Part shown: positions 51,651-60,913 of the stretch, in pieces | Numbering within the stretch: position 1 is the stretch's first letter | Layout: every line of letters starts with the position of its first letter | From: WJMT01 sp964599635 | GTDB lineage: Bacteria; Acidobacteriota; Aminicenantia; Aminicenantales; Aminicenantaceae | DNA: 64,000 nt | Assembly: GCA_964599635.1 (NCBI GenBank) | Contig: CAZRGM010000003.1 | Span: 7,630 to 71,629 of the forward strand | Direction: 5' to 3' | Program-made: the position numbers and the translations under genes | The notes under the pieces: generated by a model | Database searches by the model: none | Told to the model about the DNA's origin: nothing | Seen by the model: the letters and a program-made list of their open reading frames with translations, nothing else

Positions 51651-52625
51651 ATGATGGATTCAAAAGTAACTAAAAAATTTCTTATTTTAACTGCCTTGTT
51701 CCTTTTTTCAACTTTTTCTCTCTGGGCCCAAGCCGGTCGCGGACGGGCCCGGATATCCGGAATTGTTTTAGACGAAAACAATCAGGGAATTCCCTCTGCA
51801 CAAGTTGTCTGTGAGTACATTAAAAATCCAACCGTCAAAGAAGTTACATCTACTGACAAGAAAGGCGAATGGGCTCTATTAGGCCTGGGAACAGGAATGT
51901 GGAAAGTGACCGTTTCCAAAGAAGGGTATGTTGGAGCTTCTACAGAAATATATGTCCGGCAGCTTGAAAAAAATCCAAAAATTGAACTGACTCTCACAAA
52001 AATAAAAGCCGAAGGATTGGATATCAAGGGAAAGTCTTCTTTAGATCTTGTTGATCAGGCTAATGCCTTCTTTGATGAGAAAAAATATGATGAAGCTCTC
52101 CCTCTTCTTCAACAGTTTTTAGAAGAAAATCCAGATGGCTATCAAGCCTATGCCAGCATTGGTGACTGCTACAGGGAAATGGGAGAGTTTGAACTGGCTA
52201 TCGAAAATTACCAAAAAGTACTGGAAGAGACTGAAAAAGACAAAGCTTCAAGAAAAGAGATAGCCTCCAGAGCCCTGGCTGGAATCGGCGAAAGCTACTT
52301 AAAAATGCAGGACCTGGAAAAAGCTAAGAATTATTTTGAACAGTCTATAGAAGTTTATCCAGAAAACGAAATTCTGGCTTACAATGTGGGCGAGATCTAC
52401 TTTGCCAACCAAGAAATTGACCAGGCTATCAAATACTTCACCATTTCCACTGAACTCAAACCTGACTGGCCTCCTCCCTATTTGAAATTGGGATATGTCT
52501 ATCTCAACAAAGCTGATTTTGAAAATGCAGAAGTTAACTTCGAAAAGTTTTTAGAACTGGATCCTGATTCTCCTGAGGCCCCTAGTGTGAAAAGAGTTCT
52601 TAAATTTATCGCTGATAAAAAATAA
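51651..52625 (+). CDS. Secreted carboxypeptidase-regulatory-like and TPR protein
   Basis: 324 residues. The ATG at 51651 follows GGAGG (51636-51640) at 10 bases; an ATG at 51630 precedes that site and is unlikely. A Sec signal (LILTALFLFSTFSLWAQ) is followed by a CarboxypepD-reg/beta-sandwich domain (RISGIVLDENNQGIPSAQV, about 30-110) and then four to five TPRs (DEALPLLQQFLEENP, FELAIENYQKVLEE, LEKAKNYFEQSIEVYP, IDQAIKYFTISTELKP, FENAEVNFEKFLELDP). Probably an envelope scaffold working with the two GWxTD proteins; together they form a three-gene operon. Confidence 0.8.
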   Translation: MMDSKVTKKFLILTALFLFSTFSLWAQAGRGRARISGIVLDENNQGIPSAQVVCEYIKNPTVKEVTSTDKKGEWALLGLGTGMWKVTVSKEGYVGASTEIYVRQLEKNPKIELTLTKIKAEGLDIKGKSSLDLVDQANAFFDEKKYDEALPLLQQFLEENPDGYQAYASIGDCYREMGEFELAIENYQKVLEETEKDKASRKEIASRALAGIGESYLKMQDLEKAKNYFEQSIEVYPENEILAYNVGEIYFANQEIDQAIKYFTISTELKPDWPPPYLKLGYVYLNKADFENAEVNFEKFLELDPDSPEAPSVKRVLKFIADKK

Positions 52626-52641
52626 TAATCCATCCATAAAA

Positions 52642-52677
52642 AAACCCCCTTCCCGGGTTTCCCCGGAAAGGGGGTTT
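52642..52677. terminator. Rho-independent terminator between convergent genes
   Basis: AAACCCCCTTCC (52642-52653) pairs with GGAAAGGGGGTTT (52665-52677), with an inner CGGG/CCCG. On the minus strand a run of seven T follows, a strong terminator for the TonB receptor gene; on the plus strand the T-tract is weaker. Confidence 0.85.
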
Positions 52678-52708
52678 GTCTTTCAGGTCTAAATTTAACT
52701 CTAACTAT

Positions 52709-55700
52709 TTAGAATATGAACTTGATTCCAAGTCGAGCTGATATGGGGGGATAGAAACCCATTTCCATGAGATACCGAGGATCAGGTTTATAAGTTAGGA
52801 CTCTGCTATTGGTGGTCACTGTATGGGTTGTGTTGTCATAGGTCCATCCGGCCAGTCTTTCGGCATCGGTCAGCACTGTAGATGTATAATTCATCCGGGT
52901 GTAAAGTCTTCGGGCTGTGGACACATCAAGCACATTGTCCACATTAACGGTGAACTGAACTCTGTAGCGGTCAGTCACTCTCAGGTTGTACTCAGCATAC
53001 AAATCAGCAAAAAACAGGAATGGAGCCCGGCCATCAGTGAGACGACCATCCGGATAGTATCCTTCCAGTCCGGTGTGAAGCTCTCTGGTGACTGGGATTC
53101 CGCTCATGCCGTTCATGACGGTTCCTACAGTCAAGCCAAACGGGAAAACATAAGAACCGTAGATTTTGAACTGGTGCGGCCGGTCTGTGTTGAGAAGGCC
53201 CACAATCTCATCCAGGTTCTTATCCCACATGTGCCACCAAAGGTCCCAATATCTTTCCACATTGGGGTCGTTTCTTCCCCACTCGTCTGAACTTGCCAAG
53301 CCAGAATAATTGCCCCACAAACGGCTCCAGGTGTAAGAAAATCCGCCCAGCCAATTGTTGCTGAAGCGCTTATCCAGAGCAATGTTTACTCCCCAGTATT
53401 CGCGCTTGGCTTTAGGACATGCCGGATACTTATCGGCAAATTTACCGCCTTCAGATTCAGGCAGGGTATAGCCGTATCCGGGATTAGCCGTGTAATAGGA
53501 TTCACCGGTCGGGGTCAAAACGCCCACGTCTTCAATGGTGCGGACAAGGTGCTTGTTCACGATTCTCAGGGTAGCTGAAAGATTTTCTATGATCTTTCTC
53601 TCCACACCAAAAGTGAGCTCTGTCTGTAAGGTGGGCAACAAATCCGGGTCAGTGGAGTCAAAGGAAGGTTCGCGCCAGTTGTAGGTTTGGAGATAGGTTC
53701 CGCAGGCACCAGGATTCTCTTTGGTGATCTTGGTGTAGTCATAGTCATCCAAAGTATAGTAGTCACTCCACCACTTGAATCCGCCGTAAGAACCCACAGC
53801 CATATCCAGCTTCATGACATCGTAATACCATCCGTAACTTCCGAAAATCTTGGTGGAGGCATCACCAAATAGATCATAGATGAAGCCCAATCTGGGAGCG
53901 ATCTTATCCCCAAAACCAAATTGTATGGGCGGATAATCGAATTCAGGAAGGTCTGAGAAGCTGGGGATATCCTCTTTTTCAGCTCTCACTCCAAAGTTCA
54001 GAGTCAGCTTGTTGTTGGCAAAGCTGGGTGTCCAGGAATCCTGGAGATAAAGAGCCCAGCGAAAGGAGTTGGGATTGGCAAAGGTGCCGTAAGGTCCCGA
54101 GTCTCCGCCTCTGACCGCATAGAATCCGTATTTACCTCGTACTTGCTCACCCGTATCCAGATAAGTAAAGTCATAATCCCAGCACAGGAAGACGTAAACA
54201 TTTTGAGCTGTGTCGTCGATATCTTCCTCAATCCGGACCATCTGAACACCGGCTTTCCAGGCATGCTCGCCCATCAGGTCCATATACAAAGTGGTGTCAA
54301 AGTTAAGTGCTAATCTGTTACGAATATTCTTGTTTACTTGAAACAATTCAGTAGATGAAATGTTACTCCAGGCATTTCCATGTTTGAGATCATCAGGAAT
54401 ATCATCAAACATCAGATTGTTGGCATACGCATATCCCGGAGCTTCTTTATAAAAGAAATACCTGGGAATCCCAAGAGCAGGGGGTATCTGGTTGGTGGTG
54501 TTTTTAAAGAAATATCCACCGCGCAGACTGAAGAACAGGTTAGACCCGACGGAGTACTCAGCTGTGACCGTGCCGCTGTAATTGGGATAATCAAAACCCT
54601 GATTTGCATAATCTCGATCCGGGTTTCCTGACCCATCTCGAGAAGGCAGCGTGCCTCTGTATTTATAGAAATTAGAGACACCGGCCGCAGACAGTCTCAG
54701 GTTTTTCATAGGCTGAGCGGTCAGTTTGAACTGCCCGTTCCACCAGGTCTGATTCTGTGTGTGACTGCTGTCAGGGGCGACTCCTTCAGGAACCCACGAC
54801 ACATCTCTGGTTATGTCACGGAACACAGGCAGAAATGATCCAAAAAACCACAGACGGTCTTTAAGGATATAGCCGCCCAGACTGAAGCCGACTTCATACC
54901 GGTTTTGCTTGTCTTTGCCCAAAGCTCTGTCCAGTCCTTCTCCGGTCTGATAATTGACATACTCGGCAATGGTTGTATCCTCAGGATTCACGCGAAGGGT
55001 GTCTCTCTCCTGTCCTTCCAGAGCGCTTCCTGAATAATAACCGATGAGTTCTCCATGGAATTCATTTCCACCGGAACGGGTGATAACATTGACCACTCCG
55101 CCCATGGAGCCTCCGAACTCAGCCTGATAGCCGCTGGCCACGATCTTGACTTCATCCACAAACTCAAAAGCTGCGGACTGGTCTCGGCTTCCCTGGTCCA
55201 TGTTGGTGATGTCCATACCGTCCATGTAGTACATATTCTCGGCACCGCTGGCGCCGTCAACAGATAGCCCACCTAAATAAGGCTCTGAATTCACACCGGG
55301 AACTGCTGTCACCAAAGTGTCGAAATTTCTTCCTTTTGGAAGCATCTCAAACATCTCCCTGGTGATGGTCATGCCTTTGGTGGTGCTCTTAACATCGACC
55401 AAAGGAGACTGTCCCACAACCGTGATCTCTTCTTCGATGGCCCCTGGAGTCATATCAATGTTCACAGTGATGGTTTCTTCCACTCTAACCACGATGTCCT
55501 GTCGAACCACAGTATTGAAACCATCCAACACATATCTAATGGTGTAGGTTCCTGAAGGCAGCCCGAACAAACGGTAGACTCCATCTATGTTGGTGACACC
55601 GGTAGCAGTTCCAACCATATTGGGACTGTCTGCTTCAACCGTCACTCCAGGAAGAGGTGCGCCCTGATCATCGGTAACCGTTCCAACTATTTTACCAGTA

Positions 55701-55777
55701 GGAGCCTGTGCTGCGATGGTTCCAACGAGAAGAATAACTCCGAGTGCAGCAAAAAAACAATTGCGAAATTTACTCAA
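52709..55777 (-). CDS. TonB-dependent outer-membrane receptor
   Basis: 1022 residues. A Sec signal (about 1-23) precedes a carboxypeptidase-regulatory-like domain (KIVGTVTDDQGAPLPGVTVE to TVNIDMTPG, about 28-110), the plug (EEITVVGQSPLVDV, GRNFDTLVTAVPGV, YYMDGMDITN, about 115-235) and a large beta-barrel ending ARLGIKFIF with C-terminal phenylalanine. It should import a large substrate, such as an oligosaccharide or peptide, in a SusC-like manner; no SusD is adjacent. AAAAGGAGG precedes the ATG. A strong terminator follows it. Confidence 0.9.
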   Translation of the reverse strand: MSKFRNCFFAALGVILLVGTIAAQAPTGKIVGTVTDDQGAPLPGVTVEADSPNMVGTATGVTNIDGVYRLFGLPSGTYTIRYVLDGFNTVVRQDIVVRVEETITVNIDMTPGAIEEEITVVGQSPLVDVKSTTKGMTITREMFEMLPKGRNFDTLVTAVPGVNSEPYLGGLSVDGASGAENMYYMDGMDITNMDQGSRDQSAAFEFVDEVKIVASGYQAEFGGSMGGVVNVITRSGGNEFHGELIGYYSGSALEGQERDTLRVNPEDTTIAEYVNYQTGEGLDRALGKDKQNRYEVGFSLGGYILKDRLWFFGSFLPVFRDITRDVSWVPEGVAPDSSHTQNQTWWNGQFKLTAQPMKNLRLSAAGVSNFYKYRGTLPSRDGSGNPDRDYANQGFDYPNYSGTVTAEYSVGSNLFFSLRGGYFFKNTTNQIPPALGIPRYFFYKEAPGYAYANNLMFDDIPDDLKHGNAWSNISSTELFQVNKNIRNRLALNFDTTLYMDLMGEHAWKAGVQMVRIEEDIDDTAQNVYVFLCWDYDFTYLDTGEQVRGKYGFYAVRGGDSGPYGTFANPNSFRWALYLQDSWTPSFANNKLTLNFGVRAEKEDIPSFSDLPEFDYPPIQFGFGDKIAPRLGFIYDLFGDASTKIFGSYGWYYDVMKLDMAVGSYGGFKWWSDYYTLDDYDYTKITKENPGACGTYLQTYNWREPSFDSTDPDLLPTLQTELTFGVERKIIENLSATLRIVNKHLVRTIEDVGVLTPTGESYYTANPGYGYTLPESEGGKFADKYPACPKAKREYWGVNIALDKRFSNNWLGGFSYTWSRLWGNYSGLASSDEWGRNDPNVERYWDLWWHMWDKNLDEIVGLLNTDRPHQFKIYGSYVFPFGLTVGTVMNGMSGIPVTRELHTGLEGYYPDGRLTDGRAPFLFFADLYAEYNLRVTDRYRVQFTVNVDNVLDVSTARRLYTRMNYTSTVLTDAERLAGWTYDNTTHTVTTNSRVLTYKPDPRYLMEMGFYPPISARLGIKFIF

Positions 55778-56377
55778 TTTTTCCTCCTTTTGTCCCTCTC
55801 TTCTTTTTTGAAGCTAAGGACTCAAGTTTTTTCATTTTTTATGCTTTAGCCTGTGATGAATTCTCTGTTTTTAGAAAATTTTTCACAAGCCGACCTAAAT
55901 AACCTTAATTTTTTTAGATTGATACTTTTTTGTTTCTGCATCACCTCCTCTGGTATCTATTTCAAGATTAATAAATGCCTCTAAATTTCCCATCTGACAT
56001 TTCTTTCTATTTAAAAACAATTTCTTATCTCATTAACTATAATTATATATGCAATTTTCGGGCCAAATTAGATTTTTTCTTAACTTCATTATAATCAGGG
56101 ATATATATTTAATTTTATATCCTGAAAAATCAATAAATATCCATTTTATTGGATTCAATTCATTTTTATGAATTTTTCTTTATTTTGTTTAAATCACTTC
56201 CTTTGAAGTAAACATTTCAAAAACCATGACAAGCTTAGTATATAATGTTTATTAAGGGGAAATAAAATCTGCCGCGGTATTAGAAATGTTTCCTCATTTG
56301 AAGTAAAATTTGGCTTGTGAATCTGTAAATCTGATGTTATATTTTAAAAAGACACAAAAACCTAAAGGAATAATTCC
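55778..56377. other. 600-bp AT-rich spacer between divergent genes
   Basis: No gene is visible. It holds the ribosome site of the TonB receptor at its left end and the promoter at 56315-56343 at its right end. The middle is mostly A/T with no repeats of the dispersed family. Confidence 0.6.
56315..56343 (+). promoter_or_regulatory. Promoter of the serine hydrolase gene
   Basis: TTGTGA (56315-56320), 17 bases, TATATT (56338-56343); AAAGGA before the ATG at 56378 leaves a leader of about 28 bases. Confidence 0.55.
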
Positions 56378-58327
56378 ATGAAAAAAAATAAGATAGCGGT
56401 TTCAATCGGTTTTATATTGATTTTATGTCTTTACCTTTCCCTTCAAGCCCAAGATCCTGAAGTCAACAGGTCTCCATTCCAAGCCAAAGCTCTCACTTCC
56501 CTCGTGAATATTGATCCTATTGACCTTGAAAAATTTGTAGACGGAATCATGGCTGTTCATATTGCCGATAAACACATTGCCGGCGCCACCTTTTCAGCGG
56601 TTAAAAACGGAAAAATCTGGTTAACCAAAGGATACGGCCTTGCTGACATTGCTGAAAACAAACCGGTCGAAGCAGATAAAACCCTATTCCGGCCGGGTTC
56701 TGTATCCAAGCTTTTCACTTGGACGGCTGTGATGCAGCTTTATGAACAGGGTAAAATCGACCTGAATAAAGATATAAACCAATACCTCAAAGGATTTCAG
56801 ATACCTGAGACATTTCCAGAACCCATCACCATGGCTCATCTCATGTCTCACACTCCCGGTTTTGAAGATAAAGCCGTTGGCATGGCTGTCCGTAAGCCGG
56901 AAGACCTGCTGCCTCTTAAAGACTTTCTGAAAAAATATAGGCCTAAACGGGTGCGTCCCCCAGGAGAAATCACCTCTTATTCCAATTACGGCTCATCTCT
57001 TGCCGGATACATTGTGGAATGTATTTCAGGGGTTTCATTTGAAGAATACATTGAAGACAACATTTTCGAGCCTTTGGGAATGAATCACAGCACCTTTCGC
57101 CAGCCGCTACCTGAGTACTTGGCTGATGATATGTCCGTAGGCTATAAGTATGGACAGGGTGTGTTGAAGCCGGATGATTTTGAGCTTATTAATGGGATGG
57201 CTCCGGCTGGTGCTTTGAGCACCACAGGAGAAGATATTTCCAAATTTATGATCGCTCATCTTCAAAACGGCCAATATAATGACACAAAAATCCTCAATAA
57301 AGAAACAGCTCATCTCATGCACACCACGCTTTTCACTCATGATCCGCGCCTGAGCGGAAATGCTCACGGCTTTTGGGAATGGGACTATAACAATCTGCAT
57401 ACCATTGGGCATGGAGGGGACACTCTTCTTTTTCATTCTTATCTTGTGCTTGTTCCTGAACACAATATGGGTTTTTTTGTCTCCTACAACAGTGTGGGCG
57501 GAAGCGGGGCTTCGCGGATCCAACTCATAGAATCAATTCTTGATCGTTATTTCCCCAAAGCCAAAGACCAAGGACCTAAAGTGAAGCCAGAAACTAAAGC
57601 CTCTAATCTTAGTAAATTTGGTGGAACTTACAGATCAACCAGAGTGAACCATTCCAGTATTGAAAAAGCATCCCAGCTTTTCTCAACCATTAAGATAAAA
57701 ACAATGGAGGAGCAGAGACTTCTGATTTCCTCAGGTTCCGGGCAAAGCCAGTGGACTCAAGTCGAACCTCTTCTTTTCCAGAAAGTCAGATCCCAGGATA
57801 AAATTGTTTTTAAGGAAAACAAAGACGGTCAGATCACTCATCTCTTTATCGGAGACTCTCCTACAGCCGCTTTTATTAAACTCAAGTGGCATGAGACCCC
57901 GGCTTTCCACTTTTTTCTCCTGGGGCTGGTGGTGTTTTTATTTCTCACCACTCTTTCCTGGCCTCTTGGCGCATTAAAACGTAAAGTCTGCCAACCCCTA
58001 TTGGAAAAACCAGAGGCTCCTCCAACATTCCGTCTCACGGCCGGAATCATGAGCGGTCTGTGCATGCTGTTTCTCATTGGATTGGTCTCATTCCTGAGTA
58101 ATCCGGAACAGATCATGTACGGGATCCCCTTTGCTTTAAAAGTCTTTCTGGTGATTCCTTTTATCGCCTTGGTCCTGGCTGTGGGAGTGTTTATTTTTTC
58201 AGGCATTGTGTGGGTGAAAAATTATTGGAGCTGGTGCAGCCGGATGTATTATTTTCTGATTCTGGTGTCTTTTGCGGTGTTCCTCTGGTTTTTAAATTAT
58301 TGGAATCTCCTGGGTTTTAAGTTCTAA
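56378..58327 (+). CDS. Beta-lactamase-fold serine hydrolase with membrane-anchored C-terminus
   Basis: 649 residues. The class C beta-lactamase/D-alanyl-D-alanine carboxypeptidase-like domain has the nucleophile motif S108-V-S-K111, the second motif YSN (in SYSNYGSSLAG) and a third motif HGG (GHGGDTLLF). A Sec signal or anchor is at the N-terminus. After about residue 505 come four membrane spans (for example FFLLGLVVFLFLTTLSWPLG). It is likely a periplasm-facing esterase or peptidase; relatives are variously called serine hydrolase or D-aminopeptidase. Confidence 0.87.
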   Translation: MKKNKIAVSIGFILILCLYLSLQAQDPEVNRSPFQAKALTSLVNIDPIDLEKFVDGIMAVHIADKHIAGATFSAVKNGKIWLTKGYGLADIAENKPVEADKTLFRPGSVSKLFTWTAVMQLYEQGKIDLNKDINQYLKGFQIPETFPEPITMAHLMSHTPGFEDKAVGMAVRKPEDLLPLKDFLKKYRPKRVRPPGEITSYSNYGSSLAGYIVECISGVSFEEYIEDNIFEPLGMNHSTFRQPLPEYLADDMSVGYKYGQGVLKPDDFELINGMAPAGALSTTGEDISKFMIAHLQNGQYNDTKILNKETAHLMHTTLFTHDPRLSGNAHGFWEWDYNNLHTIGHGGDTLLFHSYLVLVPEHNMGFFVSYNSVGGSGASRIQLIESILDRYFPKAKDQGPKVKPETKASNLSKFGGTYRSTRVNHSSIEKASQLFSTIKIKTMEEQRLLISSGSGQSQWTQVEPLLFQKVRSQDKIVFKENKDGQITHLFIGDSPTAAFIKLKWHETPAFHFFLLGLVVFLFLTTLSWPLGALKRKVCQPLLEKPEAPPTFRLTAGIMSGLCMLFLIGLVSFLSNPEQIMYGIPFALKVFLVIPFIALVLAVGVFIFSGIVWVKNYWSWCSRMYYFLILVSFAVFLWFLNYWNLLGFKF

Positions 58328-58336
58328 CCTTCTGAT

Positions 58337-58648
58337 ATGTTTTTCTTTATTGGAGGAATACAGCCCAAGACTGTAAAGCTGGATAAAAATCCCCGAAACT
58401 GTCCTGAATGCAGCCATTTTGACTTGTATTTAAAAAGAACAGACAGTTATCTCAGTCTGTTTTTCATTCCTCTGTTTCCTGTTAAAAAAGGAGCTCCTTT
58501 TATGAAATGTGAAAACTGCGGAGCTGTCTTCACCCAGGAAAGAACCAGAATCGATTCTCAAGTGATCGGTCAAAAGAATTGTCCTCGCTGCAGGAGGAAG
58601 GTGGGTCCTGACTTTGTGTACTGTCCTTACTGCGGCAAACCCTTATGA
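58337..58648 (+). CDS. Zinc-ribbon protein
   Basis: 103 residues with three CxxC knuckles: CPECS near residue 22, CENCG near 58 and the C-terminal pair CPRCRRK plus CPYCGKPL. The spacing suggests two zinc ribbons. The N-terminal part has a hydrophobic patch (LSLFFIPLFPV). It starts 9 bp after the serine hydrolase stop. Function unknown. Confidence 0.65.
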   Translation: MFFFIGGIQPKTVKLDKNPRNCPECSHFDLYLKRTDSYLSLFFIPLFPVKKGAPFMKCENCGAVFTQERTRIDSQVIGQKNCPRCRRKVGPDFVYCPYCGKPL

Positions 58649-58680
58649 AATTCAGCCACCCTTGAACTTTATCAATCTGA

Positions 58681-59373
58681 TTAAGGCTTGTTTTGTTTTT
58701 TCCCAGTTTTTTTGGGATTGAATCCAATTCGGTCAAATGGATTCACCACACTGGTGGTGATGTTCCTCAAATGTGAATTGATTCTCTTCAACTGCCTGGA
58801 ATAGAGAGCCAGAGCTGCAGCATCCCCTGGTTTTATGCTCTTATCTTTTTCACGGACCAGCGCTGTCAAACAATCATCACAGGACTGATTGACCCAGCTG
58901 TATTTCTCCAGAAGCATTAAAGCTGATTCCTTTTCTCCGGCCTCAAAGCATTCTCTGGTTTTAATGAAATTATCTTCCACAGCTTCTTCAATGTGTTTGA
59001 GCTGCTCTTCTAATATTCCCCCGTGCAGCTTGCCTGGATGCTCTAGCGCCAACTCAACCATGTTTTTAGCGTAATCTCCAATGCGTTCTATATCAATGAT
59101 AATGCTGACCAGAGCCATGCCTGAAGGGAGCATTTCAGGCCCGCTGACCACTAAATGATTGAAAACATTTCGGCGGACTTCCCTTTCATAACTGTTGACC
59201 TCTAAATCCATATCACGAATGTTTATGTCAACTTCGCTGTCTTCTCTGTTTCTTAAAGACTCTCTGGATTTTAAAAACATTTCTCTGGTTAAATCCAGCA
59301 TAATGAATGACCTTCGGTAGGCCCTATCCATTAAGGTATCTTTTTTAAAGATGGAAAGCCATTTTTTAAACAT
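58681..59373 (-). CDS. PhoU-domain protein
   Basis: 230 residues. IRDMDLEVNSYEREVRRNVFNHL and SIIIDIERIGDYAKNMVELA are PhoU helices; the metal-binding E/DxxxD pattern (DIERIGD) is present. In bacteria such proteins sit beside Na/Pi cotransporters and control phosphate uptake. It follows the transporter gene on the same strand, 86 bp away, with a short repeat copy in the gap. Confidence 0.82.
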   Translation of the reverse strand: MFKKWLSIFKKDTLMDRAYRRSFIMLDLTREMFLKSRESLRNREDSEVDINIRDMDLEVNSYEREVRRNVFNHLVVSGPEMLPSGMALVSIIIDIERIGDYAKNMVELALEHPGKLHGGILEEQLKHIEEAVEDNFIKTRECFEAGEKESALMLLEKYSWVNQSCDDCLTALVREKDKSIKPGDAAALALYSRQLKRINSHLRNITTSVVNPFDRIGFNPKKTGKKQNKP

Positions 59374-59390
59374 ATCTATCTCTCCTCCAA

Positions 59391-59438
59391 CCTGAAATTA
59401 TTCATAAAAAAAGGCTGCTTTTATATGAATAATCAAGG
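59391..59438. repeat. Short 48-bp copy of the dispersed element
   Basis: Ends CCTGAAATTATTCA (59391-59404) and TGAATAATCAAGG (59426-59438) frame only 21 bases. It lies inside the presumed Na/Pi-PhoU operon. Confidence 0.65.
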
Positions 59439-59459
59439 TCTATTAATCTCATTCACTCA

Positions 59460-60566
59460 TCACCTGAATAAATATATAATTAAAATAGGAATCACAAAAA
59501 ATACAATCAATATATAGACCACAGGTATGTATTTCTTTTTGGCAGAAAAAGCCGCGAATTTTTTAGCCATAGAGATAGGGATAAATCTAAAGGGCCACCA
59601 AACAGCAATGCCCATTATATTGAACAGAAGATGAGAGAACGCCACAATAATGGCAGCCAGGTTTCCTGTGACTAACGCGGCTAAAATAGCGGTGACAGTG
59701 GTTCCTACATTAGAACCTAAGGTATAGGGAAATATTTGAGCAATGGTTAAAAGACCGGCTCCAGCCATAGGAACCGCCAATGAAGTGATGATAGAGCTGC
59801 TCTGCACCAGGGAGGTCAATATCATACCCAACAAAAAAGCCCGGACTGCTGTTTTGAATATATATTTGTCAAACCACACTTCTGCTTTATGTACCACCAG
59901 TACTTTTAAAGATTTAACCATTCGGGAAAGAGCCAATAAAAGAAATCCCAGAGAAAGGATCAATAAAATCCAGGGATAGTGACCGAGAAATTTTATCAAT
60001 ACATCCACTGGGGGTTGAGTCAAAGCTTTGACCGGACTTAAAAATTTAAGCCCTCCTATGTTTTGAAAGGTCTTTCCCATAAAAGTAGCGGCATATCCCA
60101 AAAAATTTGTGAAATACTGCAGAGGAAACAACACAGCCACAGCCAGCACATTAAAAAAATCATGAACAATCGCCGCCGAAAGGGCGCGTTCAAATTCGAT
60201 GTTTCTTTTTACCTGGGTAAGAGAAACAACCAAGTTTGTCACTGAAGTTCCTATGTTGGCGCCCATGATAATGGGAATCGCATTGGTAATATTTAAGGCG
60301 CCTCCAGCAACCAATCCCACCACAATAGAAGTGGTGGAGGAAGAAGACTGCACTATAGAAGTTGATAAGATCCCGATAAACAAGCCCACCAGAGGATTGG
60401 CAGTGGTTTCAATCAGACTTTTGGCCGCTCCTTTCCCCCATAATTTGAGAGACGCGCCCATGAGTTCAAGACTGAATAAGAATAAATAGATAAATAGAAT
60501 TAAAAATAGGATGTTGAAAAAGATGATGTGCTTTTTATAGAACTTTTTTATCTTCTCACCTATCAT
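59460..60566 (-). CDS. Na/Pi-cotransporter family protein
   Basis: 368 residues with about nine membrane spans. The two inverted repeats of the family carry the QSSS motif: STSIVQSSSSTTSIVVGLVA near residue 70 and LTSLVQSSSIITSLAV near 255. GANIGTSVTN and GSNVGTTVTA are the paired Asn/Gly-Thr motifs. It would import phosphate with sodium. The ATG at 60566 lies only 5 bp from the end of a dispersed repeat, and the weak ribosome site (AGG) falls in the repeat end. Confidence 0.87.
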   Translation of the reverse strand: MIGEKIKKFYKKHIIFFNILFLILFIYLFLFSLELMGASLKLWGKGAAKSLIETTANPLVGLFIGILSTSIVQSSSSTTSIVVGLVAGGALNITNAIPIIMGANIGTSVTNLVVSLTQVKRNIEFERALSAAIVHDFFNVLAVAVLFPLQYFTNFLGYAATFMGKTFQNIGGLKFLSPVKALTQPPVDVLIKFLGHYPWILLILSLGFLLLALSRMVKSLKVLVVHKAEVWFDKYIFKTAVRAFLLGMILTSLVQSSSIITSLAVPMAGAGLLTIAQIFPYTLGSNVGTTVTAILAALVTGNLAAIIVAFSHLLFNIMGIAVWWPFRFIPISMAKKFAAFSAKKKYIPVVYILIVFFVIPILIIYLFR

Positions 60567-60570
60567 TTAG

Positions 60571-60822
60571 ACTGACCTATTCATAAAAAAATGGCGATGT
60601 CTTCATGATTCATTTATTCTCAACGATATACAGGACTTTTTCAAGAACAATGTCTTGAACATTTTTTCTGTTTGTATTTCAATTTTAATCGCCATTTTTT
60701 TACCTTTCAGGCAAGCCGATCTCACTGCATCTACTTCGTATCAAGGCATTCGCAGTGAAGGACCACACCTTCATGCCTTGTGCCTCGCATATGCAGCAAC
60801 CTCGACTCGTGAATAATCCAGT
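60571..60822. repeat. Full-length (252 bp) dispersed structured element
   Basis: Opposite orientation to the copies at 44472 and 62677. Ends ACTGACCTATTCA (60571-60583) and TGAATAATCCAGT (60810-60822); TTAG is directly repeated at 60567-60570 and 60823-60826. Stems: AAAAAAATGGCGAT/ATCGCCATTTTTTT (60585-60598, 60688-60701), CTGCAT/ATGCAG (60725-60730, 60791-60796) and CAAGGCAT/ATGCCTTG (60742-60749, 60773-60780). Accounts for most of the 347-bp gap upstream of the Na/Pi gene; the rest is AT-rich. Confidence 0.8.
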
Positions 60823-60913
60823 TTAGATCACTTAGAAAAAATCTTTTTTTCTAAGGATAATGATATAGTGAAAAAAAATACAGGTCAATCAAATTCAACA
60901 GGGTCTTTCAAAT

